Assembly (NCBI RefSeq): GCF_030463535.1
Contig: NC_132888.1
Location: 2,311,480-2,375,479, forward strand
DNA: 64,000 nt
Direction of reading: 5' to 3'
DNA from: Salminus brasiliensis
Taxonomy: Eukaryota; Chordata; Actinopteri; Characiformes; Bryconidae
Within the stretch, counting starts at the first letter, position 1; the number at the start of each line of letters is the position of its first letter. Below are positions 10,431 to 23,312 of this stretch, in pieces. Position numbers and translations under genes: made by a program. The notes beneath the pieces are model-generated. The model had not been told where the DNA came from. It worked only from the letters and a program-made list of their open reading frames with translations, and ran no database searches.

Positions 10431-13400
10431 TTAGATGGTAGATGATGGTAAATGATGGTAAATGATGGTAAATGATGGTAAATGATGGTAAATGATGGTA
10501 GATGATGGTAGATGATGGTAGATGATGCTAAATGATGCTAAATGATGGTAGATGATGCTAAATGATGCTAAATGATGCTAAATGATGGTAGATGATGGTA
10601 GATGATGGTAGATGATGGTAGATGATGGTAGATGATAAATGATGGTAGATGATGGTAGATGATAAATGATGGTAGATGATGGTAAATGATGGTAGATGAT
10701 GGTAAATGATGGTAAATGATGGTAGATGATGGTAGATGATAAATGATGGTAGATGATGGTAGATGATAAATGATGGTAGATGATGGTAGATGATGGTAGA
10801 TGATGGTAGATGATGGTAAATGATGGTAGATGATAAATGATGGTAGATGATGGTAGATGATGGTAGATGATGGTAAATGATGGTAGATGATAAATGATGG
10901 TAGATGATGGTAGATGATAAATGATGGTAGATGATGGTAGATGATGGTAAATGATGGTAGATGATGGTAGATGATGGTAGATGATGGTAAATGATGGTAG
11001 ATGATGGTAGATGATGGTAGATGATGCTAAATGATGCTAAATGATGCTAAATGATGGTAGATGATGGTAGATGATGGTAGATGATGGTAGATGATAAATG
11101 ATGGTAGATGATGGTAGATGATAAATGATGGTAGATGATGGTAGATGATGGTAGATGATGGTAGATGATGGTAGATGATGGTAGATGATGGTAGATGATA
11201 AATGATGGTAGATGATGGTAGATGATGGTAGATGATGGTAAATGATGGTAGATGATGGTAGATGATGGTAGATGATAAATGATGGTAGATGATGGTAGAT
11301 GATGGTAGATGATAAATGATGGTAGATGATGGTAAATGATGGTAGATGATGGTAGATGATGGTAAATGATGGTAAATGATGGTAGATGATGGTAGATGAT
11401 GGTAAATGATGGTAAATGATGGTAAATGATGGTAGATGATAAATGATGGTAGATGATGGTAGATGATGGTAGATGATAAATGATGGTAGATGATGGTAGA
11501 TGATGGTAGATGATAAATGATGGTAGATGATGGTAAATGATGGTAAATGATGGTAGATGATGGTAGATGATGGTAAATGATGGTAAATGATGGTAGATGA
11601 TGGTAGATGATGGTAGATGATGGTAAATGATGGTAAATGATGGTAGATGATGGTAGATGATGGTAGATGATGGTAGATGATGGTAAATGATGGTAGATGA
11701 TGGTAGATGATGGTAGATGATAAATGATGGTAGATGATGGTAGATGATGGTAAATGATGGTAGATGATGGTAGATGATGGTAAATGATGGTAGATGATGG
11801 TAAATGATGGTAGATGATGGTAAATGATGGTAGATGATGAATGATGGTAAATGATGGTAGATGATGGTAGATGATGGTAGATGATGGTAAATGATGGTAG
11901 ATGATGATAAATGATGATAAATGATGGTAAATGATGGTAAATGATGGTAGATGATGGTAGATGATGGTAGATGATGGTAGATGATGGTAGATGATGGTAG
12001 ATGATGGTAGATGATGGTAGATGATGGTAGATGATGGTAAATGATGGTAAATGATGGTAGATGATGGTAAATGATGGTAGATGATGGTAGATGATGGTAG
12101 ATGATGGTAAATGATGGTAAATGATGGTAGATGATGGTAGATGATGGTAAATGATGGTAAATGATGGTAGATGATGGTAGATGATGGTAGATGATGGTAA
12201 ATGATGGTAGATGATGGTAAATGATGGTAGATGATGGTAGATGATAAATGATGGTAAATGATGGTAAATGATGGTAGATGATGGTAGATGATGGTAAATG
12301 ATGGTAGGTGATGGTAGATGATGGTAGATGATGGTAGATGATGATAAATGATGATAAATGATGATAAATGATGGTAAATGATGGTAGATGATGGTAGATG
12401 ATGGTAAATGATGGTAGATGATGGTAGATGATGGTAGATGATGGTAGATGATAAATGATGGTAAATGATGGTAGATGATGATAAATGATGGTAGATGATG
12501 GTAGATGATGGTAAATGATGGTAAATGATGGTAGATGATGGTAAATGATGGTAGATGATGGTAGATGATGGTAGATGATGGTAAATGATGGTAGATGATG
12601 GTAGATGATGGTAGATGATGGTAGATGATGCTAAATGATGGTAGATGATGGTAGATGATGGTAGATGATGGTAGATGATGCTAAATGATGCTAAATGATG
12701 GTAGATGATGGTAGATGATGGTAGATGATGGTAGATGATGGTAGATGATAAATGATGGTAGATGATGGTAGATGATAAATGATGGTAGATGATGGTAGAT
12801 GATAAATGATGGTAGATGATGGTAAATGATGGTAGATGATGGTAAATGATGGTAAATGATGGTAGATGATGGTAGATGATAAATGATGGTAGATGATGGT
12901 AGATGATAAATGATGGTAGATGATGGTAGATGATGGTAGATGATGGTAAATGATGGTAGATGATGGTAGATGATGGTAAATGATGGTAGATGATAAATGA
13001 TGGTAGATGATGGTAGATGATGGTAAATGATGGTAGATGATGGTAGATGATGGTAAATGATGGTAGATGATGGTAAATGATGGTAGATGATGGTAGATGA
13101 TGGTAGATGATGGTAGATGATAAATGATGGTAGATGATGGTAGATGATGGTAGATGATAAATGATGGTAGATGATGGTAAATGATGGTAGATGATGGTAG
13201 ATGATGGTAGATGATAAATGATGGTAGATGATGGTAAATGATGGTAGATGATGGTAGATGATGGTAAATGATGGTAAATGATGGTAGATGATGGTAGATG
13301 ATGGTAAATGATGGTAAATGATGGTAGATGATGGTAAATGATGGTAAATGATGGTAGATGATGGTAGATGATGGTAGATGATGGTAGATGATGGTAGATG

Positions 13401-15450
13401 ATAAATGATGGTAAATGATGGTAAATGATGGTAGATGATGGTAAATGATGGTAGATGATGGTAGATGATGGTAAATGATGGTAGATGATGGTAGATGATG
13501 GTAGATGATGAATGATGGTAGATGATGGTAGATGATGGTAAATGATGGTAGATGATGGTAAATGATGGTAGATGATGGTAGATGATGGTAGATGATGGTA
13601 AATGATGGTAGATGATAAATGATGGTAAATGATGGTAGATGATGGTAGATGATGGTAGATGATGGTAAATGATGGTAGATGATGATAAATGATGATAAAT
13701 GATGATAAATGATGGTAGATGATGGTAGATGATGGTAAATGATGGTAGATGATGGTAGATGATGGTAGATGATGGTAGATGATGGTAGATGATGGTAAAT
13801 GATGGTAGATGATGGTAGATGATGGTAGATGATGGTAAATGATGGTAGATGATGGTAGATGATAAATGATGGTAAATGATGGTAAATGATGGTAGATGAT
13901 GGTAGATGATGGTAGATGATGGTAAATGATGGTAGGTGATGGTAGATGATGGTAGATGATGATAAATGATGATAAATGATGATAAATGATGGTAAATGAT
14001 GGTAGATGATGGTAAATGATGGTAGATGATGGTAGATGATGGTAGATGATGGTAGATGATAAATGATGGTAAATGATGGTAGATGATGATAAATGATGGT
14101 AGATGATGGTAGATGATGGTAAATGATGGTAAATGATGGTAGATGATGGTAAATGATGGTAGATGATGGTAGATGATGGTAGATGATGGTAAATGATGGT
14201 AGATGATGGTAGATGATGGTAGATGATGGTAGATGATGGTAGATGATGCTAAATGATGGTAGATGATGGTAGATGATGGTAGATGATGATAAATGATGGT
14301 AAATGATGGTAGATGATGGTAGATGATGGTAAATGATGGTAGATGATGGTAGATGATGGTAAATGATGGTAAATGATGGTAAATGATGGTAAATGATGGT
14401 AGATGATGGTAGATGATGGTAGATGATGGTAAATGATGGTAAATGATGGTAGATGATGGTAGATGATGGTAGATGATGGTAGATGATGGTAAATGATGGT
14501 AAATGATGCTAAATGATGGTAGATGATGGTAGATGATGGTAGATGATGGTAAATGATGGTAAATGATGCTAGATGATGGTAGATGATGCTAAATGATGGT
14601 AGATGATGGTAGATGATGGTAGATGATGGTAAATGATGCTAAATGATGGTAGATGATGGTAGATGATGGTAAATGATGGTAGATGATGGTAGATGATGGT
14701 AGATGATAAATGATGGTAGATGATGGTAGATGATGGTAGATGATGGTAGATGATAAATGATGGTAGATGATGGTAAATGATGGTAGATGATAAATGATGG
14801 TAGATGATGGTAAATGATGGTAGATGATGGTAAATGATGGTAGATGATGGTAGATGATGATAAATGATGATAAATGATGGTAAATGATGGTAGATGATGG
14901 TAGATGATGGTAGATGATGATAAATGATGGTAAATGATGGTAGATGATGGTAGATGATGATAAATGATGGTAGATGATGGTAAATGATGGTAAATGATGG
15001 TAAATGATGGTAGATGATGGTAGATGATGGTAGATGATGATAAATGATGGTAAATGATGGTAAATGATGGTAAATGATGGTAGATGATGGTAAATGATGG
15101 TAAATGATGGTAAATGATGGTAGATGATGGTAGATGATGATAAATGATGGTAAATGATGGTAAATGATGGTAGATGATGGTAGATGATGATAAATGATGG
15201 TAAATGATGGTAAATGATGGTAGATGATGATAAATGATGGTAAATGATGGTAAATGATGGTAGATGATGGTAGATGATGGTAGATGATGATAAATGATGG
15301 TAGATGATGATAAATGATGGTAAATGATGGTAGATGATGGTAGATGATGGTAAATGATGGTAGATGATGGTAGATGATGGTAAATGATGGTAAATGATGG
15401 TAGATGATGGTAAATGATGGTAAATGATGGTAGATGATGATAAATGATGT
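10431..15450. repeat. 5-kb decamer minisatellite (GATGATGGTA)n in sap130 intron 1
   Basis: About 500 units of GATGATGGTA and AATGATGGTA, with 7-bp short units (GATGATA) and occasional GATGATGCTA. Apart from the GCTA variants the plus strand has no C for five kilobases. Rare variants (GGTAGGTGATGG at 12303 and 13931) show an internal block duplication. No coding potential. Confidence 0.97.
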
Positions 15451-15597
15451 TAAAGTAATAAATAAAGCCGGAGCTGCTGAAACTGAGCGACTTTAAGGGA
15501 GGCAGCGCTGCAGCTGCACTTTAAGGGGAAGCTAACTAACACTAGCTCAGCTGACCCAGCGACCAGCTCAGAGTAAACACTGTCCCCCTGTAACACA

Positions 15598-16655
15598 ATC
15601 ACTCACACAAACACCCCAAACACCTCCAAACACCCCAAACACCTCCAAACACCCCAAACAGCCCAAACACCTCCAAACAGCCCAAACACCTCAAACGCCC
15701 CAAACACCTCAAACGCCCCAAACACCTCAAACAGCCCAAACACCTCCAAACAGCCCAAACACCTCCAAACACCTCCAAACAGCCCAAACACCCCAAACAC
15801 CCCAAACACTCCAAACACCTCCAAACACCTCAAACACTCCAAACACCCCAAACACCCCCAAACACTCCAAACACCCCAAACACCTCCAAACACCTCCAAA
15901 CACCTCAAACACCTCCAAACACTCCAAACACCCCAAACACCTCAAACACCTCAAACACTCCAAACACCCCAAACACCTCAAACACCCTCAAACGCCCCAA
16001 ACACCTCAAACGCCCCAAACACCTCAAACGCCCCAAACACCTCAAACAGCCCAAACACCTCCAAACAGCCCAAACACCTCCAAACAGCCCAAACACCCCA
16101 AACACCTCAAACACCCCAAACACTCCAAACACCTCCAACACTCCAAACACCCCAAACACCCCCAAACACTCCAAACACCTCAAACACTCCAAACACCCCA
16201 AACACCTCCAAACACCCCAAACACCTCCAAACACCTCCAAACACCCCAAACACCTCCAAACACCTCCAAACACCTCAAACACCTCCAAACAGCCCAAACA
16301 CCTCCAAACAGCCCAAACACCCCAAACACCTCAAACACCCCAAACACTCCAAACACCTCCAACACTCCAAACACCCCAAACACCCCCAAACACTCCAAAC
16401 ACCTCAAACACTCCAAACACTCCAAACACCCCAAACACCTCAAACACCTCAAACACTCCAAACACCCCAAACACCTCAAACACCCTCAAACACCCCAAAC
16501 ACCTCAAACACTCCAAACACCTCAAACACCCCAAACACCTCAAACACCCCAAACACTCCAAACACCTCAAACACCTCAAACACCCCAAACACTCCAAACA
16601 CCTCAAACACCTCAAACACCCCAAACACCCCAAACACTCCAAACACCTCAGGATT
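15598..16655. repeat. Decamer-type C/A minisatellite (CCAAACACCT)n in sap130 intron 1
   Basis: About 1.06 kb of CCAAACACCT, CCAAACACCC, CAAACGCCC and CAAACAGC variants. The plus strand has almost no G, so the sap130 transcript strand is G/T-rich. The long minus-strand frames through it (Leu/Cys/Val/Phe/Gly) exist only because no stop codon fits the repeat. Confidence 0.97.
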
Positions 16656-16910
16656 TCAGCTCCTCCTGTGAACTCATTTACAGAAGTTCAGTTAAAACGA
16701 TAATGAAAGAAACCCTGAAAACCCGCAAGCTAACAGTTTAGCTAGCATAGCATTAGCATAGCATAGCGCAGCCCGGGCAGTTCAGCTGAGGTTCAGCGGG
16801 AAATCCTCTAAACTGCGGCGGGTTTTGGGACTAAAGCGCGTCCGCTGGTCGTTCCAGTCTTTGCGGACTTACTGCGATGGTTTAAGTCGTAACGTGCGGA
16901 TTAAACCCAC

Positions 16911-17060
16911 CTGAAACGCGCCGAGCAAAGCTCTCCATCCGAGCTGCGCCCCGGCACACTGAGCGGCTCCAGCGGGGCGAGGTGAAGCAGCAGCAGCGGC
17001 GGCAGCAGCAGCAGCAGCTCCGCCCGTCAAAATAAAAGTCCGCCGCGGTGGAATAACGCG
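16911..17060 (-). promoter_or_regulatory. sap130: Probable sap130 promoter and non-coding exon 1
   Basis: A GC-rich island with CAG/GCN runs and several CG dinucleotides sits directly upstream of sap130. It has a good donor on the minus strand (TTTCAG|GTGGGT at 16911/16910) and no other gene to serve. The box GGACTTTTATTTTGA lies at 17041-17027. An ATG at 16938 opens a 16-codon upstream frame that, after splicing to the 9164-9291 exon, would stop across the main start codon. The transcription start is not determined, so the upper limit is approximate. A bidirectional promoter is possible but no gene is seen to the right. Confidence 0.5.
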
Positions 17061-17551
17061 CCGGACACACGGATTTGTGACAAATAGGAATATGCATCCT
17101 GCAACTAATATATATATATATATATACATATATACATACTTTATATATATATATAAATGTATTATTATAATACTGTATAATATGGTACCTTGGCTGCCTA
17201 TGTTGGAACCTGTAATTCTGCAGATATTCTGATTTCTAGATACTCAGATTAATTTGTTGTTGTTGTTGTTTTTTTTTTACTAATTTTAACACATTTGAAT
17301 TTCTAATTATTTTCTAAATATTTTTGAATAATTGAAAAGCTTTCAAATGTTTTATTTTTTATTAAATATGTCTCTTAACAACTTAATAACTAAAATGAAA
17401 TTGAAGTGAAATGCATGCATTGTACATCTTGTAAGTACTGCAACTATTTAATAATAAAATCAATAATAATAATAATTATATATTTATATACAGGTTTCCA
17501 GGCTAGGTATTTTGCCATCATAATCTGAATTTATATATTTGTATATTTAAG

Positions 17552-17640
17552 ATAAGGTAAGATAATCCTTTATTAGTCCCACAGTGGGGAAATTCTCACT
17601 GTCACAGCAGAAAGGGATAGCAAGACACTCAGTTTATAGA
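17552..17640 (-). mobile_element. LINE-type 3' tail, short copy
   Basis: AATCCTTTATTAGTCCCACA to GGGATAGCAAGACACTCAG. It is the reverse of the copy at 41.63-41.73 kb; a likely retroelement 3' end. Confidence 0.5.
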
Positions 17641-18237
17641 TAAAATAGCAAAATCAATGTATTATTATTATAATAATTACTGTATAATGCGATACAATGG
17701 CTGCCTATATTGGAACCTGTAAGTCTGCAGATACACTGATAGATACTCAGTGATTGATTTGGGTTTTTTAATTACTAATCTCAACACATTAGAATTTCTA
17801 ATTATTTTCTAAATATTTCGAAATATTTTGGAATAATGGGAAAGCAGTTCCAAAAAGAGTTTTCAAATGTTTTATTTTAATTAAATATGTCTCCTAATAA
17901 CTTAATAACTAAAATGAAATGGAAGTAAAATGCATGCATTGTACATCTTGTAAGTACTGCAACTATATAATAATAAAATTAATAATTGAATAATCTGAAT
18001 TTATATATTTGTATATTTACAGATAAAATAGCAAAGACAATGTATTATTATAACGATTATTGTATAATACGATACCTTGGCTGCCTATATTGAAACCTGT
18101 AATTATGTAAGATATACTGATAGATACTTAAAAAAATTGTACATCTTGTAAGTACTGTAATTCTATAATAATAATGTATAATATATCATATAATATTATT
18201 ACAATAATGAATAATAATAATTTAATAATAATAATGT

Positions 18238-18450
18238 AGTGGTTGGTCTGGTGCAACTGATAACACCACTACCTGCCACTGAGCTACTGCACCATGTTGG
18301 AGACTGGGGTTCGATTCCTGGTCTGGGTGGCTATGCTACGCTACACCAATAAGAGTCCCTGGGCCAGACTCCTAAGACTACACTGACCCTCCTCTGTAAT
18401 ACCAGTGACCTTGTAAGTCACTCTGGATAAGAATGCTGATAATGTAAATA
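18238..18450 (+). mobile_element. tRNA-derived SINE
   Basis: Box A-like GGTCTGGTGCAACTGATAAC, box B GGTTCGATTCC, and a tail CACTCTGGATAAGAATGCTG of the type found in fish SINEs. Confidence 0.75.
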
Positions 18451-18633
18451 CTAGAACATATAGAATATACTGTATAGATCAAAGGACTGTAAATATCTTC
18501 AAAGAATATTCTATATTCTAATATAGACAATATTCTATATGTTCTAATTTCTAATCTCCAATCTCTATTATTCCTTTATGCCCCTCTAGCCCTCATATCA
18601 CATTGGGCATGGTGGGTCCTGTTCCATTCAGTT

Positions 18634-18694
<61 letters not shown>
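18634..18694. repeat. (GT)n(AT)n microsatellite
   Basis: Uninterrupted GT then AT dinucleotides at the edge of a MITE A copy. Confidence 0.9.
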
Positions 18695-18695
<1 letters not shown>

Positions 18696-18872
18696 AATGC
18701 TTGTGGACACCTAGTTGGGGAGTTGGGGATGATGAGGTTGGGTGGTGATCATCATCATCCAACATCCTGACCTCACTAACAACACTCTTGTTGCTGAATG
18801 CAATCAAATCCTCACAGCAATGCTGCTCCAGAATCTAGTAGAAAGTCTTCTTCTCTGGACAGTAGTACTTAT
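18695..18872 (-). mobile_element. MITE family A, partial copy
   Basis: It starts AATGCTTGTGGACACC and includes ATGCAATCAAATCCTCACAG and AGTCTTCTTCTCTGGACAGT. The middle is deleted. Confidence 0.65.
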
Positions 18873-19049
18873 ATATATTTAATCATATTAAAACTGACCT
18901 CTATGAATCAGCAGTGGTCAGAAAGGTTCTGCATGGATGTTTGATCCATTCTGTCATTTTTTCTATTAAAAACCTCGACAGAACCGGTCAGTACCTCATC
19001 ACAACTGCCACTGACCGCTCTACTCTGAACATGAGAGGGTAACGCAGGT

Positions 19050-19165
19050 AACACTCTTGTGGCTGAATGCAATCAAATCCTCACAGCATTGCTGCTCCAA
19101 AGTCTATTAGAAAGTCTTCTTCTCTGGACTGTAGAGACAGTTACTCCAACAGAAGCAGGATAGGC
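19050..19165 (-). mobile_element. MITE family A, fragment
   Basis: It holds only the segment from ACTCTTGTGGCTGAATGCAA to ACTCCAACAGAAGCAGGAT. Confidence 0.6.
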
Positions 19166-19199
19166 TATTTTTAAAAATCGTTGATTTAAAAGTCTGTTT

Positions 19200-19783
19200 T
19201 CATAATAATAATAATAATAATAATACTGATAATAATAATAATAATAATAATACTGATAATGATAATAATAACAACAATAACAATAATAATAATAACAACA
19301 ATAACAATAATGCTAATAATAATAACAATAATGCTAATAATAATAGTGATTAATAATAATGATAATAATGACAATAATAACAATAATGCTAATAATAATA
19401 ATGCTAATAATAATATAACAATAATAATAATAATGATAATAATAATGATGATAATAATACTAATAACAATGATAATAATGACAATAATAATGATAATAAT
19501 GATGATAATAATAATAATGATAATACTAATAATACTGATAATAATGATAATAATAACAACAATAACAATAATGCTAATAATAATATCAATAATGCTAATA
19601 ATAATAATGCTAATAATAATATAACAATAATAATAATAAAAAATAATATAATAATAACAATAATAATAATAATGATAATAATAATAATAATAATGATAAT
19701 AATAATAATAATAATGATGATAATAATACTAATAACAATGATAATGATAATAATGACAATAATAATAATAATAATAATAATAC
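19200..19783. repeat. (AAT)n-rich trinucleotide tract
   Basis: 584 bp of AAT with GAT, AAC and GCT interruptions. The frames of poly-Ile/Asn in it are artefacts. Confidence 0.95.
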
Positions 19784-20043
19784 ACACCCATCTCTGTGCT
19801 TTTCTACTTGCTAATAGTGTTTCCATTTATTTTAATAGAGTCAGTCTGAGGTCAGAAAGGTTCTGCATGGATGTTTGATCCGTTCTGTCCGGTCAGTACC
19901 TCATCATACCTGCCACTGACCGCCCTGCTCTGAGCGTGAGAACCAGAACCAGAGAAACGAGACGAATGCTTGTTTATACAGGTTTATCATGCAGAAAGTC
20001 TCCACACTGTTCACTGTGACTGCCTGCACTGAGTTTCCAGGTA

Positions 20044-20074
<31 letters not shown>

Positions 20075-20931
20075 GCCGCCTCTGTTCTCACAAACAGCAG
20101 TGTTAACTTTTCCTCTCTGGACAGTACGTTCAGATCCAAAGGACTGACGGACAACTGACGACAACACGGAGAACGAACATGTCAAGCAGATCAGCTTTTA
20201 AAGAGCAATTTCCTTACGGGCAGCGTGTACCCTACTAACACATCTGCACTGATGATGAGAATCAGAATCAGAATCATTAGAATAATACTCGAGGGGGGCA
20301 GAAGACGTGGGTCTGATTACATCATTGGATAACAAAAGAAAAAAAAAAAGAAAAAATAAAAAGAAACCCTCTGATGACTCCACCTGCATGTTCTAGTGAC
20401 TCAATGATTAACAGCATGACTTAAATATAGGCTTTTAAAAACATTCACAAAAAACGACACATTTTTGCAAGTCAAATTGTTAAAAAAAATCATAAATATA
20501 GTTATCTGACAAGTACAAAGCACTGAAGTGACCAGAAAAAAGTGCAAAGTCGTATAAATAAACAGGACAAACTCAATAAACCTGCTGAACACGGGTCCGA
20601 GGAGGAGAGCGAAGGACACTATTATAATACACACCTCACAGAGTCCATCTCTCAGCGCATTCAGCATATGCAGGGTTTCAGTTTTCAGCTATTTCAGCTA
20701 TATGCTGCTGTCATGCAAAAACCTTGTATCTCCAAAACATCAACTTTCAATGGGAGTCGATGTTAAATTTGCATTTGAATGTTATTGAGAGTCATTGAGG
20801 AGCATTTCTATTGGTCCGTTCATCCTGAAATTCTGATACAGTATAAAGACTCAAACTCGAGAGAGAGAGAACGATGAGCAAACCTTAAGCCGGCTTGACA
20901 AAGCAGCTAAGACCAAGCTGGTTCGCAATGT

Positions 20932-21428
20932 GCCAAATGTTTGTGGACACCCCTTCTAACGAATGCATTCAGCTACTTTACTCTGCACCCATTGCTGACC
21001 CTGTAGAGTCCCTGTAGAGAAGTATTGCCGATAGAATCTGTAGAACATAATAGATAGGGACTCTCTGAAGCAGAAACACACGGACCGTGCCTAATGCCAG
21101 GCGTGGGCTAGAGGGGGCATATAAAGCCCCTAAGTATTGAGGAGCTGTGCATTGAGCTCCATCCAGTACTTTTGGGATGAGTTGGGGAGTTGGGGGTGAT
21201 GAGTTGGGGATGAGGTGATCAATCATCCAACATCCTGACCTTACTAACACTTGTTGCTGAATGCAATCAAATCCTCACAGCAATGCTCCTCCTCCAAAAT
21301 CTAGTAGAAAGTCTTCTTCTCTGGACAGTAGAGACAGTTACTCCAACAAAAGCAGGATCAACTCTTAATCGCCTTGATTTCTGAAGAAACAGTGAATGAG
21401 CAGGTGTCCCAATACTTTTGTCCATACA
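20932..21428 (-). mobile_element. MITE family A, near-complete copy
   Basis: Runs from CCAAATGTTTGTGGACACCC to CCCAATACTTTTGTCCATAC, about 497 bp, the reverse of the copy at 441. Confidence 0.75.
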
Positions 21429-22069
21429 GGTGGTTGTTATGGAGTTGCTGAAAAGTTGCTACGTGGTCACTATACAGTAACTAGGTGGTTGCTATGGTGT
21501 CTCAAGTTGGTATGGTTTTCCAGATAGATGTTAGATGATTCCAGTTGCTATGTGGTTGCTATGGAATTTTGGACACACTACAAAGAACCACTGCCAGATT
21601 TACATTATGTCAAAATAAAGTGAACAATCAAAAAAAAAAAAAAAAAAAATGGAGATACAGGGTATTTGCGCCACAGTGACGTGATGCTCAAAGTAATGCT
21701 TGGAGAAGTGAGAGATTCACAGACAGTATTTAATATAAAGGTGATTTTTAGAGAAGGCACTATGAAGGCAGATAGCTTTCCCCCATTAGACGAACCGGGG
21801 GGAGGTCCAGTATCGACGCTTGAGGGTGTGTTATTTGTCTTTTATTCTTTTTTTTCAGCTGCAGAGCATAAAAAAGTATCGCCCCCTCCTGATTCCTTCT
21901 GCTTTTACATATTTGTCACTAAATTGTTTCAAGAAACACAAAGACAGTCTGAGTAAAAAAGCAAAATACACCAAAATACACCATTTTTTATTTATTAAAG
22001 GACAAAAAATGACCTGACCCTGAGTACAACGCTCCCGGCCCCCTTACTCCATCAATACATTAAAAAATA

Positions 22070-22440
22070 ATTAATTAATAAAAGATTTTAGCCCATTTTC
22101 TACCCCATATGGAAAGTCAATTACCCAATCCCTGTTCATGTGAACTCCCCCTATCACTAGCAACGCCCCCAACACTAGGAGTGAGAACAGTAGCACAGCT
22201 CCTCCCACACATGGGAACCCAGCCACCGCCTCTTTTCCGACTGTCGCTGATGCAGCATCGCTAGGTAGCCAGCTAACAGATGCCTGTGCTGAGCAACACC
22301 ACACTACGAGTGATGTAAGAAGGAAGTGCCATTAACCCACCCCTGAGAAAGCAAGGCCGACTGTGCTCTCTCTGACTCCGGCTGCTGATGGCAAGCAGAA
22401 TGACCCGGGATTCGAACCAGCGATCAATCAATTATCCAGA
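22070..22440 (-). mobile_element. tRNA-derived SINE-like element, reverse copy
   Basis: On the minus strand a box B GGTTCGAATCC is followed by a long body ending ATGGGGTAGAAAATGGGCTA. It is a different family from the other two SINEs. Confidence 0.6.
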
Positions 22441-22539
22441 TTAGGTTATCTGAGATCAATTAAACTGGACCCACCCAGACTTCTCACATTTAACTAGAAC
22501 CTAATACTGTAATTCCCCATTAAGAACATCACACCAACA

Positions 22540-22745
22540 GACCAACAGTCAAACATGGTGGTGGTAGTGTGATGGCGTGGGGATGCTGTGCTGCTCCAGG
22601 GCCTGGGTGACTGAGTGCCATAGTTCAGAGTGGCTCAAAAGAAACAATATGAGGGTCTTGGAGTGGACTAGTCGCAAGTCCGGACTTGAACCCCATGGAG
22701 ATGCTGTGGCAGGACATAGGAGTGGGCCTAAAGCGTTCCACAGTG
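22540..22745 (+). pseudogene. Decayed Tc1-like transposase fragment
   Basis: Reading across frames shows VKHGGGSVMAWGC, then EWLKRNNMRVLEWTS, then a remnant of SPDLNPMEMLWQD. These are the DDE-domain strings of a second, older Tc1 family. It has stops and frameshifts, and the 5' half is missing. Confidence 0.75.
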
Positions 22746-22805
22746 GTCTTACAACAAGTAACTAAGTCCAGTTGGTCAATTCTATTGTGACATGGGTAAT
22801 ATACC

Positions 22806-23312
22806 CTATATGTCCAAATGTTTGTGGACACTCCTTCTAATAAATGTTTTCAGGTAATGTAGGTTGCACCCACTGCTGACACAGATGGGTTTATATACAC
22901 ATACAAAGCCTGTCTAGTTCCTGTAGAGAAGCACTGCCAAAAGAATAGGACTCTCTGGAGCAGATCAACATCATGAACCTATTGGCACCACAGGCGTGGG
23001 CTAGAGGGGTATAAAGCCCCCCAGCATTGAGGAGCTGTAGAGCAGTGGAAGAGCTGTGTTCTCTGGAATGATGCTGGGGGGGTGCTGGGGCGGTTGGGGA
23101 TGAGGTGGGATGGTGATTAATCGTCCTGACCTCACTAACGCTGTTATTGTTGAATGCGATCAAATCCTCACAGCAATTCTTCTTTGCAATTTATCAGAAA
23201 CCCTTCTCTGGACAGTGGAGATTACAGTCACTCCAATAAAAGCATGATAAACTCTTCTTAATACCCTTGATTTCAGAGGAAATTTTTACTTTTTACTTTT
23301 GCCCATATAGTG
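22806..23312 (-). mobile_element. MITE family A, near-complete copy
   Basis: Starts ATATGTCCAAATGTTTGTGG; ends near GCCCATATAGTG at 23312 with a diverged terminus. Confidence 0.7.

Noticed and set aside
15599-16642. Several overlapping 70-130-residue minus-strand frames rich in Cys, Leu, Val, Phe and Gly
   Set aside because: They are translations of the 10-bp C/A array, which cannot form stop codons on that strand. No start context, no similarity, period 10 not 3.
19186-19826. Poly-Ile/Asn/Leu frames on both strands
   Set aside because: Translations of the AAT tract.
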